A stretch of DNA of 64,000 nt, from contig JAIEMQ010000005.1 of assembly GCA_019752015.1 (NCBI GenBank), forward strand, positions 154,813 through 218,812. Direction: 5' to 3'. A program made the position numbers and the translations under genes. The DNA is from Cyanobacteriota bacterium. Its GTDB lineage: Bacteria > Acidobacteriota > Vicinamibacteria > Vicinamibacterales > UBA2999. How positions within the stretch are numbered: the stretch's first letter is position 1; the number at the start of each line of letters is the position of its first letter. This document shows, piece by piece, positions 1 to 8,154 of this stretch. Under the pieces are notes generated by a model that saw only the letters and a list, made by a program, of their open reading frames with translations, was not told the origin of the DNA and did not search any database.

Positions 1-2316
1 CAGATCGCCGAAGCGCTCGAAGCGGCACACGATCACGGCATCATTCATCGCGATCTGAAGCCCGCCAACGTGAAGGTGAGGCCAGACGGGACGGTGAAAG
101 TGCTCGATTTTGGTCTGGCCAAAGCGGTCGGCCAGGGATCAGGGCTCGGGGATCAGGGATCAGGGGGTGCCGCGAATTCGCCCACTCTTTCGATTCACGC
201 GACCGAGGCCGGCATCATCCTTGGCACCGCCGCATATATGTCGCCCGAGCAGGCCGCCGGGAAGTCGGTCGACAAGCGCAGCGATCTCTGGGCCTTCGGC
301 GTCGTCCTGATCGAGATGCTGACCGGTCGTCAGACGTTCAGGGGCGAGACCGTGTCGCACGTGATCGCGGCGGTGTTGAAGGACGATCCCGATTGGACGA
401 CGCTCCCGCCCGAGACACCGGTCGCCATCCGCCGATTGTTGCGCCGCTGTTTGGAGAAAGATCGCAAGCGGCGCTTGCCGGATGCCGCCGACGCGCGGCT
501 GGAGATCGACGAGGAGCCGGAGCCCGTGAGCGGCCCGACCTCGAGGTCTGGCGTGACAGTGGCGATCGCTGCGTCGTTGCTCGTCGGCGGACTGATCGCC
601 GGCGCGGCGATGTGGTTCGTTGCGAGGGGCCCCGCTTCTCCGTCGTCAGCCGGTGTCGTGCGCTTCGGGATTCAGGACACCGAACAGGTGGTGATTTCCC
701 GCGCGCCGCGCGACATGGCGATTTCTCCGGATGGACGGCAGTTGGCGTTCATCGGATTTGGTGCCGGCGGCCCGCAGATCTGGATTCGTCCACTCGATAC
801 GTTGGAGGCGCATGCCCTTCCGGGAACCGAGGACGCGGTGGCGCTCTGCTGGTCACCCGACGGGCAGTCGTTGGCATTTTCGTCGCTCGCCCAAATCAAG
901 ACGATCACACTGAGCGGCGGGGCGCCGACGACGATCGCCAACCCCCGGTTGACCACATTCAGCGGTTTTGCCTGGGGCGCTGACGGCACCCTTGTCTATG
1001 CCGGGATTCGCGGCGTGTCGAAGGTCAGCGCGACCGGCGGTTCGCCGATCAACCTGATTCCCGCGGTCACCGGTGAAACCTTCGACTCGATCGCGTTTCT
1101 ACCCGACGGCCGCCATTTCCTGCTCGCCGCCCGGAGCTCCGACCCCGCGAGGGCGGGTACGTTCGCCATCGCTCTCGACGGCGGCGAACGCACGCGAATC
1201 ATGGAGGCGCCGACGCCGGCCCACTACGCGATGGGACGCCTGATGTTCGTTCGCGATCGGATTCTTTACGCGCAACCGTTTGATTTGGCGAAGCGGCAGT
1301 TGGAAGGCAAGCCGGTGGCCCTGGCCGAGTCGGTCGACCCGGCGTTCAGCGCGTCCGACAACGGCGCGGTCGCGTACGTGCCGCTCGTCGCTGCCGAGCA
1401 GACGGCTTCGACCCAACTGTCGTGGGTGGATCGCGCCGGGCGGCTCATTAGCAGAATCGACCAGGCGGGCGGCGCGGCCGCGCCCGCGTTGTCACGCGAC
1501 GGCCGCCGCCTTGCCATGTCACTGCGCGGCGACATCTGGATTCTCGAACTGGAGCGCGGGGTGCTGTCGCGCGTGACGAATGGGCCAACACCCGACTTCA
1601 GCCCGTCGTGGCTGCCGGACGGCCAACGCGTCATCTTCCACCGGGCGTTGGTCAATAAGGCCCAGGACGCCATCCTCAGCGCGCTCGTCGGCAGCACCGC
1701 GGTTGAAACCGTCGTGTTCGAACCCTCCGACGCCACCGGCGTTCATGCGCACCCGACCGACGTCTCTGCCGATGGTCGTTACCTTGCCTATGAAACCGGT
1801 GATGGCACGAACTCCGTTGGTCTGACGTCAGTCGTATCCGTACGAGCGTTGGCCGGCGATCCGCAGGTGACGACACACGGTCCGGCCACCAGCGAGCAGA
1901 GTCAGGGCGCCTTTTCGCCTGACGGGCGCTGGCTTTCGTACTCGTCGGATCTGTCAGGAAGGTTCGAGGTTTACGTCGACGGCGTCCCCAAGCCGGGCAC
2001 GCGCATTCAGGTGTCGGCCAACGGCGGTCATTCGGCGCGCTGGTCCCGCGACGGCAAGGAGCTGTTCTACCTGGCGGCCAAAGGCACGTTGATGGCGGTG
2101 CCGGTGCGCTCGTTGCAGCCGCTCGAGTTCGGCCAGCCGGTCAAACTGTTCCAGTTCGCCTCGCCAGGCAGGGGAAGGCCGGCGGGCAAGGCGCCGTACG
2201 ACGTCACCGCCGACGGCCAACGTCTCATCATCAATGCCGTCGTGCGGCAGAGCGATCCCTCGCTGCAGGTGTTGCTCAACTGGCCGGCGCTGATTTCCGA
2301 ACAGACCACACCATGA
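1..2316 (+). CDS. Ser/Thr protein kinase with C-terminal beta-propeller, 5'-truncated by the window edge
   Basis: The frame is open from the first base, so the N-lobe lies outside the window. The catalytic loop reads HRDLKPAN at visible residues 16-23, DFG is at 36-38 and the activation-segment end reads SPE (81-83) in place of APE. A single membrane segment follows at about 185-207. The rest (about 210-770) is a TolB/PD40-like beta-propeller with repeated SPDGR/SxDG motifs. This is the usual plan of acidobacterial PknB-like kinases: a cytoplasmic kinase with an extracytoplasmic sensor propeller. An odd Gly/Gln/Asp-rich insert (GQGSGLGDQGSGG, residues 44-56), made by a GGGATCA-type DNA repeat, sits in the activation loop. 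The stop overlaps the start of the next kinase remnant (ATGA). Kinase identity is certain; the sensed signal is unknown. Confidence 0.95.
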   Translation, partial: QIAEALEAAHDHGIIHRDLKPANVKVRPDGTVKVLDFGLAKAVGQGSGLGDQGSGGAANSPTLSIHATEAGIILGTAAYMSPEQAAGKSVDKRSDLWAFGVVLIEMLTGRQTFRGETVSHVIAAVLKDDPDWTTLPPETPVAIRRLLRRCLEKDRKRRLPDAADARLEIDEEPEPVSGPTSRSGVTVAIAASLLVGGLIAGAAMWFVARGPASPSSAGVVRFGIQDTEQVVISRAPRDMAISPDGRQLAFIGFGAGGPQIWIRPLDTLEAHALPGTEDAVALCWSPDGQSLAFSSLAQIKTITLSGGAPTTIANPRLTTFSGFAWGADGTLVYAGIRGVSKVSATGGSPINLIPAVTGETFDSIAFLPDGRHFLLAARSSDPARAGTFAIALDGGERTRIMEAPTPAHYAMGRLMFVRDRILYAQPFDLAKRQLEGKPVALAESVDPAFSASDNGAVAYVPLVAAEQTASTQLSWVDRAGRLISRIDQAGGAAAPALSRDGRRLAMSLRGDIWILELERGVLSRVTNGPTPDFSPSWLPDGQRVIFHRALVNKAQDAILSALVGSTAVETVVFEPSDATGVHAHPTDVSADGRYLAYETGDGTNSVGLTSVVSVRALAGDPQVTTHGPATSEQSQGAFSPDGRWLSYSSDLSGRFEVYVDGVPKPGTRIQVSANGGHSARWSRDGKELFYLAAKGTLMAVPVRSLQPLEFGQPVKLFQFASPGRGRPAGKAPYDVTADGQRLIINAVVRQSDPSLQVLLNWPALISEQTTP
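136..168. repeat. GGGATCA-type short repeat inside the kinase activation loop
   Basis: Imperfect tandem units of GGGATCAGGG/CTCGGGGATCA occur in-frame in the kinase. The same repeat word reappears at the start of the HEAT-repeat gene near 8155. Confidence 0.7.
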
Positions 2317-2623
2317 TGATTGCCGGCCACCGGCTTGGTCCGTACGAAATCCTCGCCGCGCTCGGCGCGGGCGGGATGGCGAGGTGTATCGCGCGCGCGA
2401 TACGAAGTTGAATCGCGACGTCGCGATCAAGGTGCTCTTGCCTGCGGTCGCGAACGATGCGGATCGCCTGGCGCGGTTCAATCGTGTAGCGCAGGTGCTG
2501 GCGTCGCTGAATCATCCGAACATCGCGCACATTCACGGACTCGAAGAGTCCGGCGGTGTGACGGCACTGGTGATGGAGCGCGGTCGCGCGCTTGCGGCCG
2601 CGCTCTGCCGTGACTGGGGTTAA
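2313..2623 (+). pseudogene. Frameshifted N-terminal fragment of a second Ser/Thr kinase
   Basis: An ATG at 2313 overlaps the preceding stop and reads MMIAGHRLGPYEILAALGAGGM, a typical kinase glycine-rich loop. The frame then runs into a stop. Removing one base in thought near 2380 joins it to the frame starting at 2384, which reads YRARDTKLNRDVAIKVLLP (the VAIK lysine) and HPNIAHIHGLEE. The normal family sequence GAGGMGEVYRARD needs one extra G here, so this is a one-base deletion. The reading frame ends at 2623, before any catalytic loop. Both a frameshift and a 3' truncation are therefore visible. Its close match to the family style suggests tandem kinase duplication followed by decay. Confidence 0.85.
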
Positions 2624-2769
2624 GGCATTCTCAATGCGATTTTGCAGTCGGCGGCCGGCCACGAAAAGCGTCGAGAGTCGACATTTCTCGATTCGATTCG
2701 CCCACAGACCCAGACCCGCATCTCCTTTAATACTCCCTGCATCCATTGATCCCTCGGCGCGCGCCCTGA

Positions 2770-2886
2770 TCACAACCCTGCCTCGCGCCCCACGGCGCCC
2801 AGAAACGTGCGCATCGCCGGGATCCCCCGCATCGCCTCCGACTGCACCCGGGCAATCCGGGCGCTGGCGACTTCACGCCGGACCAT
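2770..2886 (-). pseudogene. Possible HepT/DUF86-like stub after the MNT gene
   Basis: A 38-codon frame starts with MVRREVASARIARVQ inside the last codons of the nucleotidyltransferase gene and stops early. The position (overlapping the 3' end of an MNT gene) and the opening residues resemble HepT-type HEPN partners, which are normally over 100 residues. If so it is a truncated remnant. The similarity is short and the call tentative. Confidence 0.3.
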
Positions 2887-3277
2887 GAGGATCCTGCGAC
2901 TGCAGGCGGGCCATGGCCGCCGCCGCGAACCGCTGGGCCAAGGGCGCCCACTCCCACCAGTCGACCATCGCTCTCGCCTGAAAATCCGGCCACAGATGAC
3001 GATGGCGCGCGACGAGCACGGCGCCGTTGCGGGCAATCTCGAAACGCAGGAGAGGCGGCGCGGTCTCGAGCGCGATGAGGTCCACCTCGCGTCCGGCGAT
3101 CCGCGCCAGCGTCACCGCGAGGCCGGCCAACCGGGTCGTGGACGGCACACCCATCAGGGCAATATCGAGGTCGCTTCGCCAGTGCATCGTGCCATGCGCA
3201 CCGGACCCGAAGACCACGGCCAGTTGCACGTCGGGGTCAGCGCCGAGCGCGGCGATCAGGCCTTGCCGAGAATCCAC
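2873..3277 (-). CDS. MNT-domain nucleotidyltransferase (MntA-like)
   Basis: The protein has 134 residues. It carries the minimal nucleotidyltransferase signature: VVFGSGAHGTMHWRSDLDIAL holds the GS motif and the DxD pair, and a third acidic residue follows in REVDLIAL. MntA-type proteins act as antitoxins or AMPylating partners for HEPN (HepT) toxins. A GTG start is used; a TAGCAT -10-like hexamer lies six bases upstream. The gene overlaps a short HepT-like stub downstream, so the pair appears to have lost its HEPN half. The canonical GSRARG is changed to GSGAHG, which may weaken activity. The family assignment is firm; function in the absence of a partner is uncertain. Confidence 0.75.
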   Translation of the reverse strand: MDSRQGLIAALGADPDVQLAVVFGSGAHGTMHWRSDLDIALMGVPSTTRLAGLAVTLARIAGREVDLIALETAPPLLRFEIARNGAVLVARHRHLWPDFQARAMVDWWEWAPLAQRFAAAAMARLQSQDPHGPA

Positions 3278-3339
3278 CGGGTGATGCTATCACTCGTGCG
3301 GGTCGCGGCGGCGTTGCAGCACGGTGCGCAGGACCGCGT

Positions 3340-3697
3340 CACATTCCTCTTCAACTTATCCGGCCACCTGCGCCGTATCGCGCCGGGGAAGCCGTGAAAC
3401 TGCCATCGGTGACTTCACCAAGGAGATCGAGGTCGCCGGCGTCGTCGTGAGCGTGAAGTTCAAACCGTGCGCGATGGTTGCGGCGTCCCACGTGAACGGC
3501 AGGCCTGGCGGCGCGCCGCGCAGGTGAGGCCGCAACGGCGCCTGCGCTGCCACCAAGCGCCCGCGGGTTGTCCGCGGATACAGCACGTCAACGTCGTTGG
3601 CGGCTCGAGCGGCCCCGTGGACCGCCACCAAGCCGCCGATCAGAAGGTAGTCGGTGCCGGCCAGCGCGCGGCACAGCGCGGAAAAGTCCGTGGTCAC
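3340..3697 (-). pseudogene. AbiEii/DUF6036-like nucleotidyltransferase, frameshifted
   Basis: The frame from a GTG at 3697 reads MTTDFSALCRALAGTDYLLIGGLVAVHGAARAANDVDVLY, with the GG and DVD motifs of AbiEii-like nucleotidyltransferases. It continues to NFTLTT near 3450, after which the family sequence DAGDLDLLGEV appears in another frame. The reading in the original frame, TPATSISLVKSP, is therefore frameshifted C-terminal sequence. The open frame ends at 3356 and the shifted frame ends a little further on. The start overlaps the small upstream gene by GTGA, so the two form a cassette. The frameshift could also be a sequencing error, since no other lesion is visible. Confidence 0.65.
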
Positions 3698-3906
3698 GGC
3701 GTGCGGCGCGGCGCCTCGCGCAGTCCCTGCAGGCTGTTGATGAGCGCCTGCAGCTCGCGAAGCCGGCCGTCAGGGGTCAGTTTCAGGTTCTCGCGTATCA
3801 GCGTGCGGTCGACGTCCTTCTTGTAAAGCTCAATCACCGGGCCGGGGTCGAGGGACACCGCAACGCCGAATCGCGAATCGCCCGGAGTCATCGGCTCACT
3901 TACCAT
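3694..3906 (-). CDS. Small protein paired with the AbiEii-like nucleotidyltransferase
   Basis: A 70-residue protein with the core VIELYKKDVDRTLIRENLKLTPDGRLRELQALINSLQGLR. Small proteins of this form are regularly found directly upstream of AbiEii/DUF6036 nucleotidyltransferases; here the stop overlaps the partner's GTG. By analogy with two-gene abortive-infection or toxin-antitoxin cassettes it may be the smaller partner, but no activity can be read from the sequence. The C-terminal half is predicted helical, with no membrane segment and no cysteines. An internal start (MTPGDSR) is possible. Confidence 0.55.
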   Translation of the reverse strand: MVSEPMTPGDSRFGVAVSLDPGPVIELYKKDVDRTLIRENLKLTPDGRLRELQALINSLQGLREAPRRTP

Positions 3907-4055
3907 CCTCCGTCAGCCCGCCGTTCGAGCGCGCGCTCGAGCTGAGTGCCTCGCGCAGCGTGAGGGAAACAGGCATTTTGCACCTTATTCCCGACAGGCC
4001 GCACGTCCCGGCGAGCGAAGGCGGCTCCCGACGAAACGCGGTCCCCGGCAGGGTT

Positions 4056-4061
4056 TAGAAT
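4056..4061 (+). promoter_or_regulatory. -10 element for mscL, implying a leaderless transcript
   Basis: TAGAAT ends six bases before the ATG at 4068, with no Shine-Dalgarno sequence between. A transcript starting about seven bases after the -10 would begin at the start codon. Confidence 0.5.
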
Positions 4062-4067
4062 GCATCC

Positions 4068-4445
4068 ATGTTGAGCGAGTTCAAGGAATTCATCGCCAGG
4101 GGCAACGTGATGGATCTTGCCGTCGGCGTGATCATCGGCGCCGCGTTCCAGCGCATTGTCGACTCGCTCGTCACGGACGTGATCATGCCGGTGGTTGGAC
4201 TGGCGACGGGCGGCACCGATTTCAGCAACCTGTTCAGCGTGCTGCGCGACGGCTTGAAGGTGCCGGGTCCGTACGCCTCGCTCGCTGAAGCGAAGGCCGC
4301 CGGCGCGACGGTCGTGGCGTGGGGCGCGTTCGTGAATCAGATCATCCAGTTCCTGATCCTCGCGTGGGTCGTGTTCCTGATGGTCAAGGCGATCAATCGC
4401 CTGCGCCGGACGCCGGCGGGTGTGACGCCGCCGCCGTCAGCCTGA
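4068..4445 (+). CDS. mscL: Large-conductance mechanosensitive channel MscL
   Basis: The protein has 125 residues and is full length. It starts [27 protein letters not shown], the MscL N-terminal helix and pore-lining TM1 with GxxxxG packing. A periplasmic loop (about 45-85) and TM2 (about 85-108, [20 protein letters not shown]) follow, ending in a short charged C-terminus (INRLRR). It forms a homopentameric inner-membrane channel that opens under membrane tension to release solutes during osmotic downshock. The gene stands alone and converges on the DinB-like gene, overlapping its 3' end by about 50 bases. Confidence 0.98.
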   Translation: MLSEFKEFIARGNVMDLAVGVIIGAAFQRIVDSLVTDVIMPVVGLATGGTDFSNLFSVLRDGLKVPGPYASLAEAKAAGATVVAWGAFVNQIIQFLILAWVVFLMVKAINRLRRTPAGVTPPPSA

Positions 4446-4923
4446 CGTGCCCGGTGTGATGACGGCCGTGCCACGCATAGAGCTGCAGGAACCAGTCGAG
4501 CGAGCGCGGTCCGTGATCCGGATGAATCGCCTCGCGCGCGAAGTCCGCATCCTTCATCGCGAGCAGCATGGTGTGCCAGCGCTGATGCAGGCCGTCGAGG
4601 ATCTGGATCGAGACGCGCGGATCGAGCTCGGCATCGGCAAGCTTTGACCACGCCGCTTCGTCGTACGGCTTGATGGTCGGCTTGTCTTCGGTGAGTGCCA
4701 ACCGAAAACGAATGAACGCGTTCATGTGACTGTCGGCCACGTGGTGCACGACCTGCCGGGCCGTCCATCCGCCGTCGCGATAGGGCTGATCGAGCCGGGC
4801 GCCGGCCATCGCGGCCTTGAGTTCGGCCGGGAAACTGGAGATGGCGGCAATACAGTCGCGACGCTTTCCGGCCGCGCCGGGCTGATCGAAAATAAACCTG
4901 CCGGTCGGGAATCGCGGATCCAT
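4393..4923 (-). CDS. DinB-like (YfiT-type) metal-dependent hydrolase
   Basis: The protein has 176 residues if it begins at [10 protein letters not shown], the family's usual N-terminus. A TATTAT hexamer ends seven bases before this ATG, supporting the choice over an upstream start at 4956. The DinB_2 four-helix bundle shows the three metal-binding histidine sites: [11 protein letters not shown] (about 60) and [10 protein letters not shown] near the C-terminus. Relatives include YfiT and thiol S-transferases that act on bacillithiol. Whether this one is a transferase or hydrolase is not known. Its 3' end overlaps the 3' end of mscL on the other strand. Confidence 0.85.
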   Translation of the reverse strand: MDPRFPTGRFIFDQPGAAGKRRDCIAAISSFPAELKAAMAGARLDQPYRDGGWTARQVVHHVADSHMNAFIRFRLALTEDKPTIKPYDEAAWSKLADAELDPRVSIQILDGLHQRWHTMLLAMKDADFAREAIHPDHGPRSLDWFLQLYAWHGRHHTGHVRLTAAASHPPASGAGD

Positions 4924-4998
4924 GGCTGGGATAATAGCGTAAGTTGTTGAATCCAAACGGTTAATTACGCTTAACTACTCACTTTAGCGCGACTGAAT

Positions 4999-5077
4999 CA
5001 AGCACCCAGGCACCCCCGGGCACCCCAGGCACCCAGGCACCCGGGCACCTAGGCACCCAGGCACCCCGGCACCTTGG
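4999..5077. repeat. GGCACCC short tandem repeat
   Basis: About ten imperfect 7-8 bp units of CAGGCACCC/CCGGGCACC lie in the gap before the ECF sigma gene. It is one of several intergenic microsatellites in the window. Confidence 0.8.
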
Positions 5078-5079
5078 CT

Positions 5080-5102
5080 AACCGATTCTCCCTAAAGCCG
5101 TC
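5080..5102 (+). promoter_or_regulatory. Possible ECF-type promoter of the sigma gene
   Basis: AACC (5080-5083) and CGTC (5099-5102) are spaced by 15 bases, resembling ECF sigma -35/-10 elements, and lie just before the sigma gene. This would fit autoregulation. The -10 is so close to the ATG at 5106 that translation would more likely begin at the next in-frame ATG (5115). Tentative. Confidence 0.3.
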
Positions 5103-5105
5103 GAA

Positions 5106-5684
5106 ATGAAAGGGATGGATGAGCGCGACCCGTCGGTAGTCGCCAAGGCCCGAGATGGCGACCGCGACGCGTTCAAGGCGCTCGTCGAACTGCATTCCCG
5201 CTACATCTATTCGCTGGCGCACCGGATGACCGGCAATGCGCAGGACGCGGAGGATGTGGTGCAGGAAGCGTGGCTCAAGGCGCACAAGCAATTGAGCCGG
5301 TTCGAAGCCAGGGCGGATGTCCGGACCTGGCTGCACAGGATCACGGTGAACTGTTCGATCGATCTGATTCGCGCGCGCCGGCATCGAGAGGACGCTCACG
5401 ATCCGGCGGATCTCGAGCAGGGCCCGCTCAGCGAGCGCGGCGCGGAAGCGCAGCCCACGCCCGAGCGGGTCGCGGCGAGCGTGGAGATTTCGGATCGCGT
5501 GAACGAAGCGCTTGGTTTGTTGACCGCTCTCGAGCGCGCGGCGTTCACGCTGCGCCACGTCGAGGGCATGTCGATCGAGGAAGTGGGCGCCAAGCTCGGG
5601 ATGAAAACGAGCGCGACGAAGCACAGTATTTTTCGCGCGGTGAAAAAGATGCGAGTGGCCCTGGAGCCATACGCGCAGTCGTAG
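5106..5684 (+). CDS. ECF RNA polymerase sigma factor
   Basis: The protein has 192 residues with the two-domain ECF plan. Region 2 lies at about 20-90 (FKALVELHSRYIYSLAHRMTGNAQDAEDVVQEAWLKA..LSRFEARADVRTWLHRITVN), including the RNA-polymerase core-binding and -10-binding parts. A linker of about 35 acidic residues follows. Region 4 lies at about 130-185 (ALGLLTALERAAFTLRHVEGMSIEEVGAKLGMKTSATKHSIFRAVKKMR), a helix-turn-helix for the -35 element. A second in-frame ATG at 5115 is a plausible start. The next gene encodes its zinc-finger anti-sigma factor, separated by a hairpin, so the pair is probably co-transcribed. Confidence 0.95.
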   Translation: MKGMDERDPSVVAKARDGDRDAFKALVELHSRYIYSLAHRMTGNAQDAEDVVQEAWLKAHKQLSRFEARADVRTWLHRITVNCSIDLIRARRHREDAHDPADLEQGPLSERGAEAQPTPERVAASVEISDRVNEALGLLTALERAAFTLRHVEGMSIEEVGAKLGMKTSATKHSIFRAVKKMRVALEPYAQS

Positions 5685-5706
5685 AGGCGGGTCTTTAGAC
5701 CCGCCT
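5685..5706. repeat. REP-like palindrome between sigma and anti-sigma genes
   Basis: AGGCGGGTC-TTTA-GACCCGCCT is a perfect 9-bp stem with a 4-base loop, preceded by TCGTAG and followed by G. A near twin lies at 6581 and the architecture matches the palindromes flanking the RAYT gene. Confidence 0.8.
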
Positions 5707-5715
5707 GGAAATGAC

Positions 5716-6546
5716 ATGAACAACCATCTTTCGGAAGACGAACTGATTCTTCACTCCTACGGCGAAGTCGATCGCGCCGATCGGTCGCGCGTTGACGAGC
5801 ATCTCGCCTCGTGCGCCGAGTGCCTGCTCGCCAAGGAAAAACTCGCTCGCGTGATGACGATGATCGACACCGCGCCGCCGGTTGAAGCGCCGCTTGGCTT
5901 CGAGCGGACTGTGTGGGCGCGGCTCGAGCCGTATCTTGAAGTCCCGGGCGTCAGCCCTGTCCACCGTAGCGCGAGCAAGGTCTATGACCTGGTGTTTGGC
6001 AAGACTGCGCGCGAAGGCGGATGGTTGCCGCAGTGGGCGCTGGCTGGCGGTGTGGCAGCGCTCGTGATCGCGGCGTTCGTGGCCGGCCGTTTCTCCGGTG
6101 GAGATTTGGCCGCGCCCTCGTCCGCCGCCGTCGCGCACGTCGAGCCTGATCGCGTGCTGCAGTCCGCGGTCGGCGATCATCTCGATCGCACGCAGATGAT
6201 GCTGGTCGAGCTCGCCAACGCCGAAGTCGACGGCGCCGATGTGCTCGCGGGCGAGCAGGCGCGCGCCGGCGATCTGGTCGCGGCCAATCGCGTCATTCTC
6301 CGGTCGGCGATTCAGTCGGGCGACGGACAGGTGGTCGACATCCTCGAAGATCTCGAGCGCGTGCTGCTCGAGGTCGCTAACGCCCCGGCGAATGCCACGT
6401 CTAACGATTTGACCGACTTGCAATCGCGCATCACGCGTGAGGACCTGCTGTTCAGGCTCCGCGTGATCGCTTCGGAGATGCGTCAACGACAAATCGACGA
6501 TCGCGAGGCTGGCGATCCAACGCGGCGCAAGATGCCCACGTCGTAG
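5716..6546 (+). CDS. Zinc-finger anti-sigma factor, membrane-anchored
   Basis: The protein has 276 residues. The N-terminal zf-HC2/anti-sigma zinc-finger region (residues 1-50) reads LSEDELILHSYGEVDRADRSRVDEHLASCAECL, with the HxxxCxxC cluster that clasps ECF sigma factors. One membrane segment lies at about 112-132 (WALAGGVAALVIAAFVAG). The extracytoplasmic part (135-265) is helical and acidic and may sense the signal. It should hold the upstream sigma factor inactive at the membrane until released. A palindrome separates it from the sigma gene, and another separates it from the downstream HEAT-repeat gene. Confidence 0.88.
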   Translation: MNNHLSEDELILHSYGEVDRADRSRVDEHLASCAECLLAKEKLARVMTMIDTAPPVEAPLGFERTVWARLEPYLEVPGVSPVHRSASKVYDLVFGKTAREGGWLPQWALAGGVAALVIAAFVAGRFSGGDLAAPSSAAVAHVEPDRVLQSAVGDHLDRTQMMLVELANAEVDGADVLAGEQARAGDLVAANRVILRSAIQSGDGQVVDILEDLERVLLEVANAPANATSNDLTDLQSRITREDLLFRLRVIASEMRQRQIDDREAGDPTRRKMPTS

Positions 6547-6580
6547 CCGGCGAGGCCTTGCGAGGAGACGGAGCTCGTAG

Positions 6581-6602
6581 AGGCGGGACTTCAGTCCCGC
6601 CT
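6581..6602. repeat. REP-like palindrome before the HEAT-repeat gene
   Basis: AGGCGGGAC-TTCA-GTCCCGCCT is a perfect 9-bp stem and 4-base loop, with the same flanks as the copy at 5685. It may form an RNA hairpin within the operon transcript. Confidence 0.8.
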
Positions 6603-6621
6603 GTGATTGAGGAGAACGAGA

Positions 6622-8154
6622 ATGAGTGTCATGACAATTGCGGGACGCGCCTTGATGATGAGCGCGATCCTTTCCGCACCCGCGATGAGCGTCGCGCAAG
6701 TGCCGCCGGGCCCCAGGGTGCCTGCGGTGCCTGTGGTGCCTGCGGTGCCGATGGCGCCTGAGCTGCCGGCGATGATCGAGCTGCCGGATCCCTCGGATCT
6801 GCCGATGCTGATGGCGATTCCAGACATGCCGGATCTCGCCAACGTCGCCGTGATTGCGAAGAGCGCCGCCGACGCCATCCGCGCCGGTCACGCCTTCAGC
6901 TTCGCGATTAGCGACGAGCAGCGCTCGCGCGATGATGAGGCCCGTCAACGTGAAGACGAAGCGCGTCAGCGCGCTGATGAAGCCCGCCAGCGCGCCGAAG
7001 AAGAGAAGCAGCGCGAGGCCGAGCGCCGCCAGCGCGTCGACGAGTACTACCAGCGCGGGCAGGAATCGCTCGAGCGCAAGGCGTGGGCGCGCGCCGCGGA
7101 TTCCTTCACGCGCGTCATCGATTCGACCACCTCGACCCGTGTCGACGCCGCCCTCTATTGGAAGGCGTATGCGCTCGACAAGTTGAACCAGCAGGCCGAC
7201 GCGCTCGCCGCGGTGCAGGATCTGCTGAAGCGATTCCCCCAGAGCCGCTGGCAGAGCGACGCCAAGGCGCTCGAGCTGCAGGTCCGCCAGAACGCCGGCC
7301 AGGCGCCGCGTCCCGAGAACGAGTCGGATGAAGAGCTGAAGCTGCTGGCGATTCAGGGTCTGCAGCATTCGGATCCCGAACAGGCCGTGCCGATGCTCGA
7401 GAAGATCCTGCAGGGCACCGCGTCGCCGCAGCTGAAGAATCGCGCGCTGTTCGTGCTGGCGCAGAGCAATTCGCCGCGCGCCCGCACGGTGCTGACCGCG
7501 ATCGCCAAGGGCGGCTCGAATCCCGACGTGCAGCGCCGCGCGATCCGTTACCTCGGCACCAACGGCACCATCGAGAACCGCGCCATCCTCGCGGAGATTT
7601 ATGCGAGCTCGTCGGACGTCGACCTCAAGCGCGAAATCCTGCGCTCGTTCATGGTGTCGGGCGACAAGACGCGCATGTTCTCGCTCGCCAGCAGCGAGAA
7701 GACGCCGGAGCTGCGCCAGGAAGCGGTCCGTCAGCTCGGCCCGATGGGCGCCCGTGAAGAGTTGTGGCAGCTCTATCAGAAGGAATCGACGCCGGAGATC
7801 AAGCGGCAGATCCTGCAGTCGCTGTTCGTCAGCGGCGATGCCACCCGCTTGATCAGCATCGCCAACAGCGAGCAGGACGCGCAGCTGCGCCGCCGCGCCG
7901 TGCAGCACCTCGGCACGATGGGCCGCGCGTCGACAGGCGCGGCGCTCGTCGAGATCTACGCGAAGGAGAAGGAAGCCGACATCAAGCGCTCGGTGATCAA
8001 CGCGCTCTTCACGCAGGACAACGCCGACTCGCTCGTCGCCATCGCCCGCAAGGAAACCGATCCGGCGATGAAGCGCGAGATGGTGCAGAAGCTCTCGCTG
8101 ATGACGAAGTCGAAGGTCGCCATGGACTATCTGATGGAGATATTGAACAAATGA
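6622..8154 (+). CDS. Secreted HEAT-repeat protein with collagen-like and coiled-coil segments
   Basis: The chosen ATG follows GAGGAG at a good distance; the protein then has 510 residues. In order: a signal peptide (about 1-25), a Pro/Val-rich stretch (PPGPRVPAVPVVPAVPMAPELP), a charged coiled coil (about 90-140, repeated DEARQRADEARQR units), one or two TPR-like helices (YYQRGQESLERKAWARAADSFTRVI), then many HEAT-like repeats (about 240-505, e.g. LKREILRSFMVSGD, LRQEAVRQLGPMG, IKRQILQSLFVSGD). It is probably an extracytoplasmic scaffold. It is the first structural gene after the ECF pair and overlaps the next HEAT gene by ATGA, so it likely belongs to the ECF regulon. No enzymatic motif is seen. 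Confidence 0.8.
   Translation: MSVMTIAGRALMMSAILSAPAMSVAQVPPGPRVPAVPVVPAVPMAPELPAMIELPDPSDLPMLMAIPDMPDLANVAVIAKSAADAIRAGHAFSFAISDEQRSRDDEARQREDEARQRADEARQRAEEEKQREAERRQRVDEYYQRGQESLERKAWARAADSFTRVIDSTTSTRVDAALYWKAYALDKLNQQADALAAVQDLLKRFPQSRWQSDAKALELQVRQNAGQAPRPENESDEELKLLAIQGLQHSDPEQAVPMLEKILQGTASPQLKNRALFVLAQSNSPRARTVLTAIAKGGSNPDVQRRAIRYLGTNGTIENRAILAEIYASSSDVDLKREILRSFMVSGDKTRMFSLASSEKTPELRQEAVRQLGPMGAREELWQLYQKESTPEIKRQILQSLFVSGDATRLISIANSEQDAQLRRRAVQHLGTMGRASTGAALVEIYAKEKEADIKRSVINALFTQDNADSLVAIARKETDPAMKREMVQKLSLMTKSKVAMDYLMEILNK

Noticed and set aside
5695..7908. 737-codon open frame opposite the anti-sigma and HEAT genes
   Set aside because: Antisense composition shadow; no domain features, and the plus strand carries well-supported genes.
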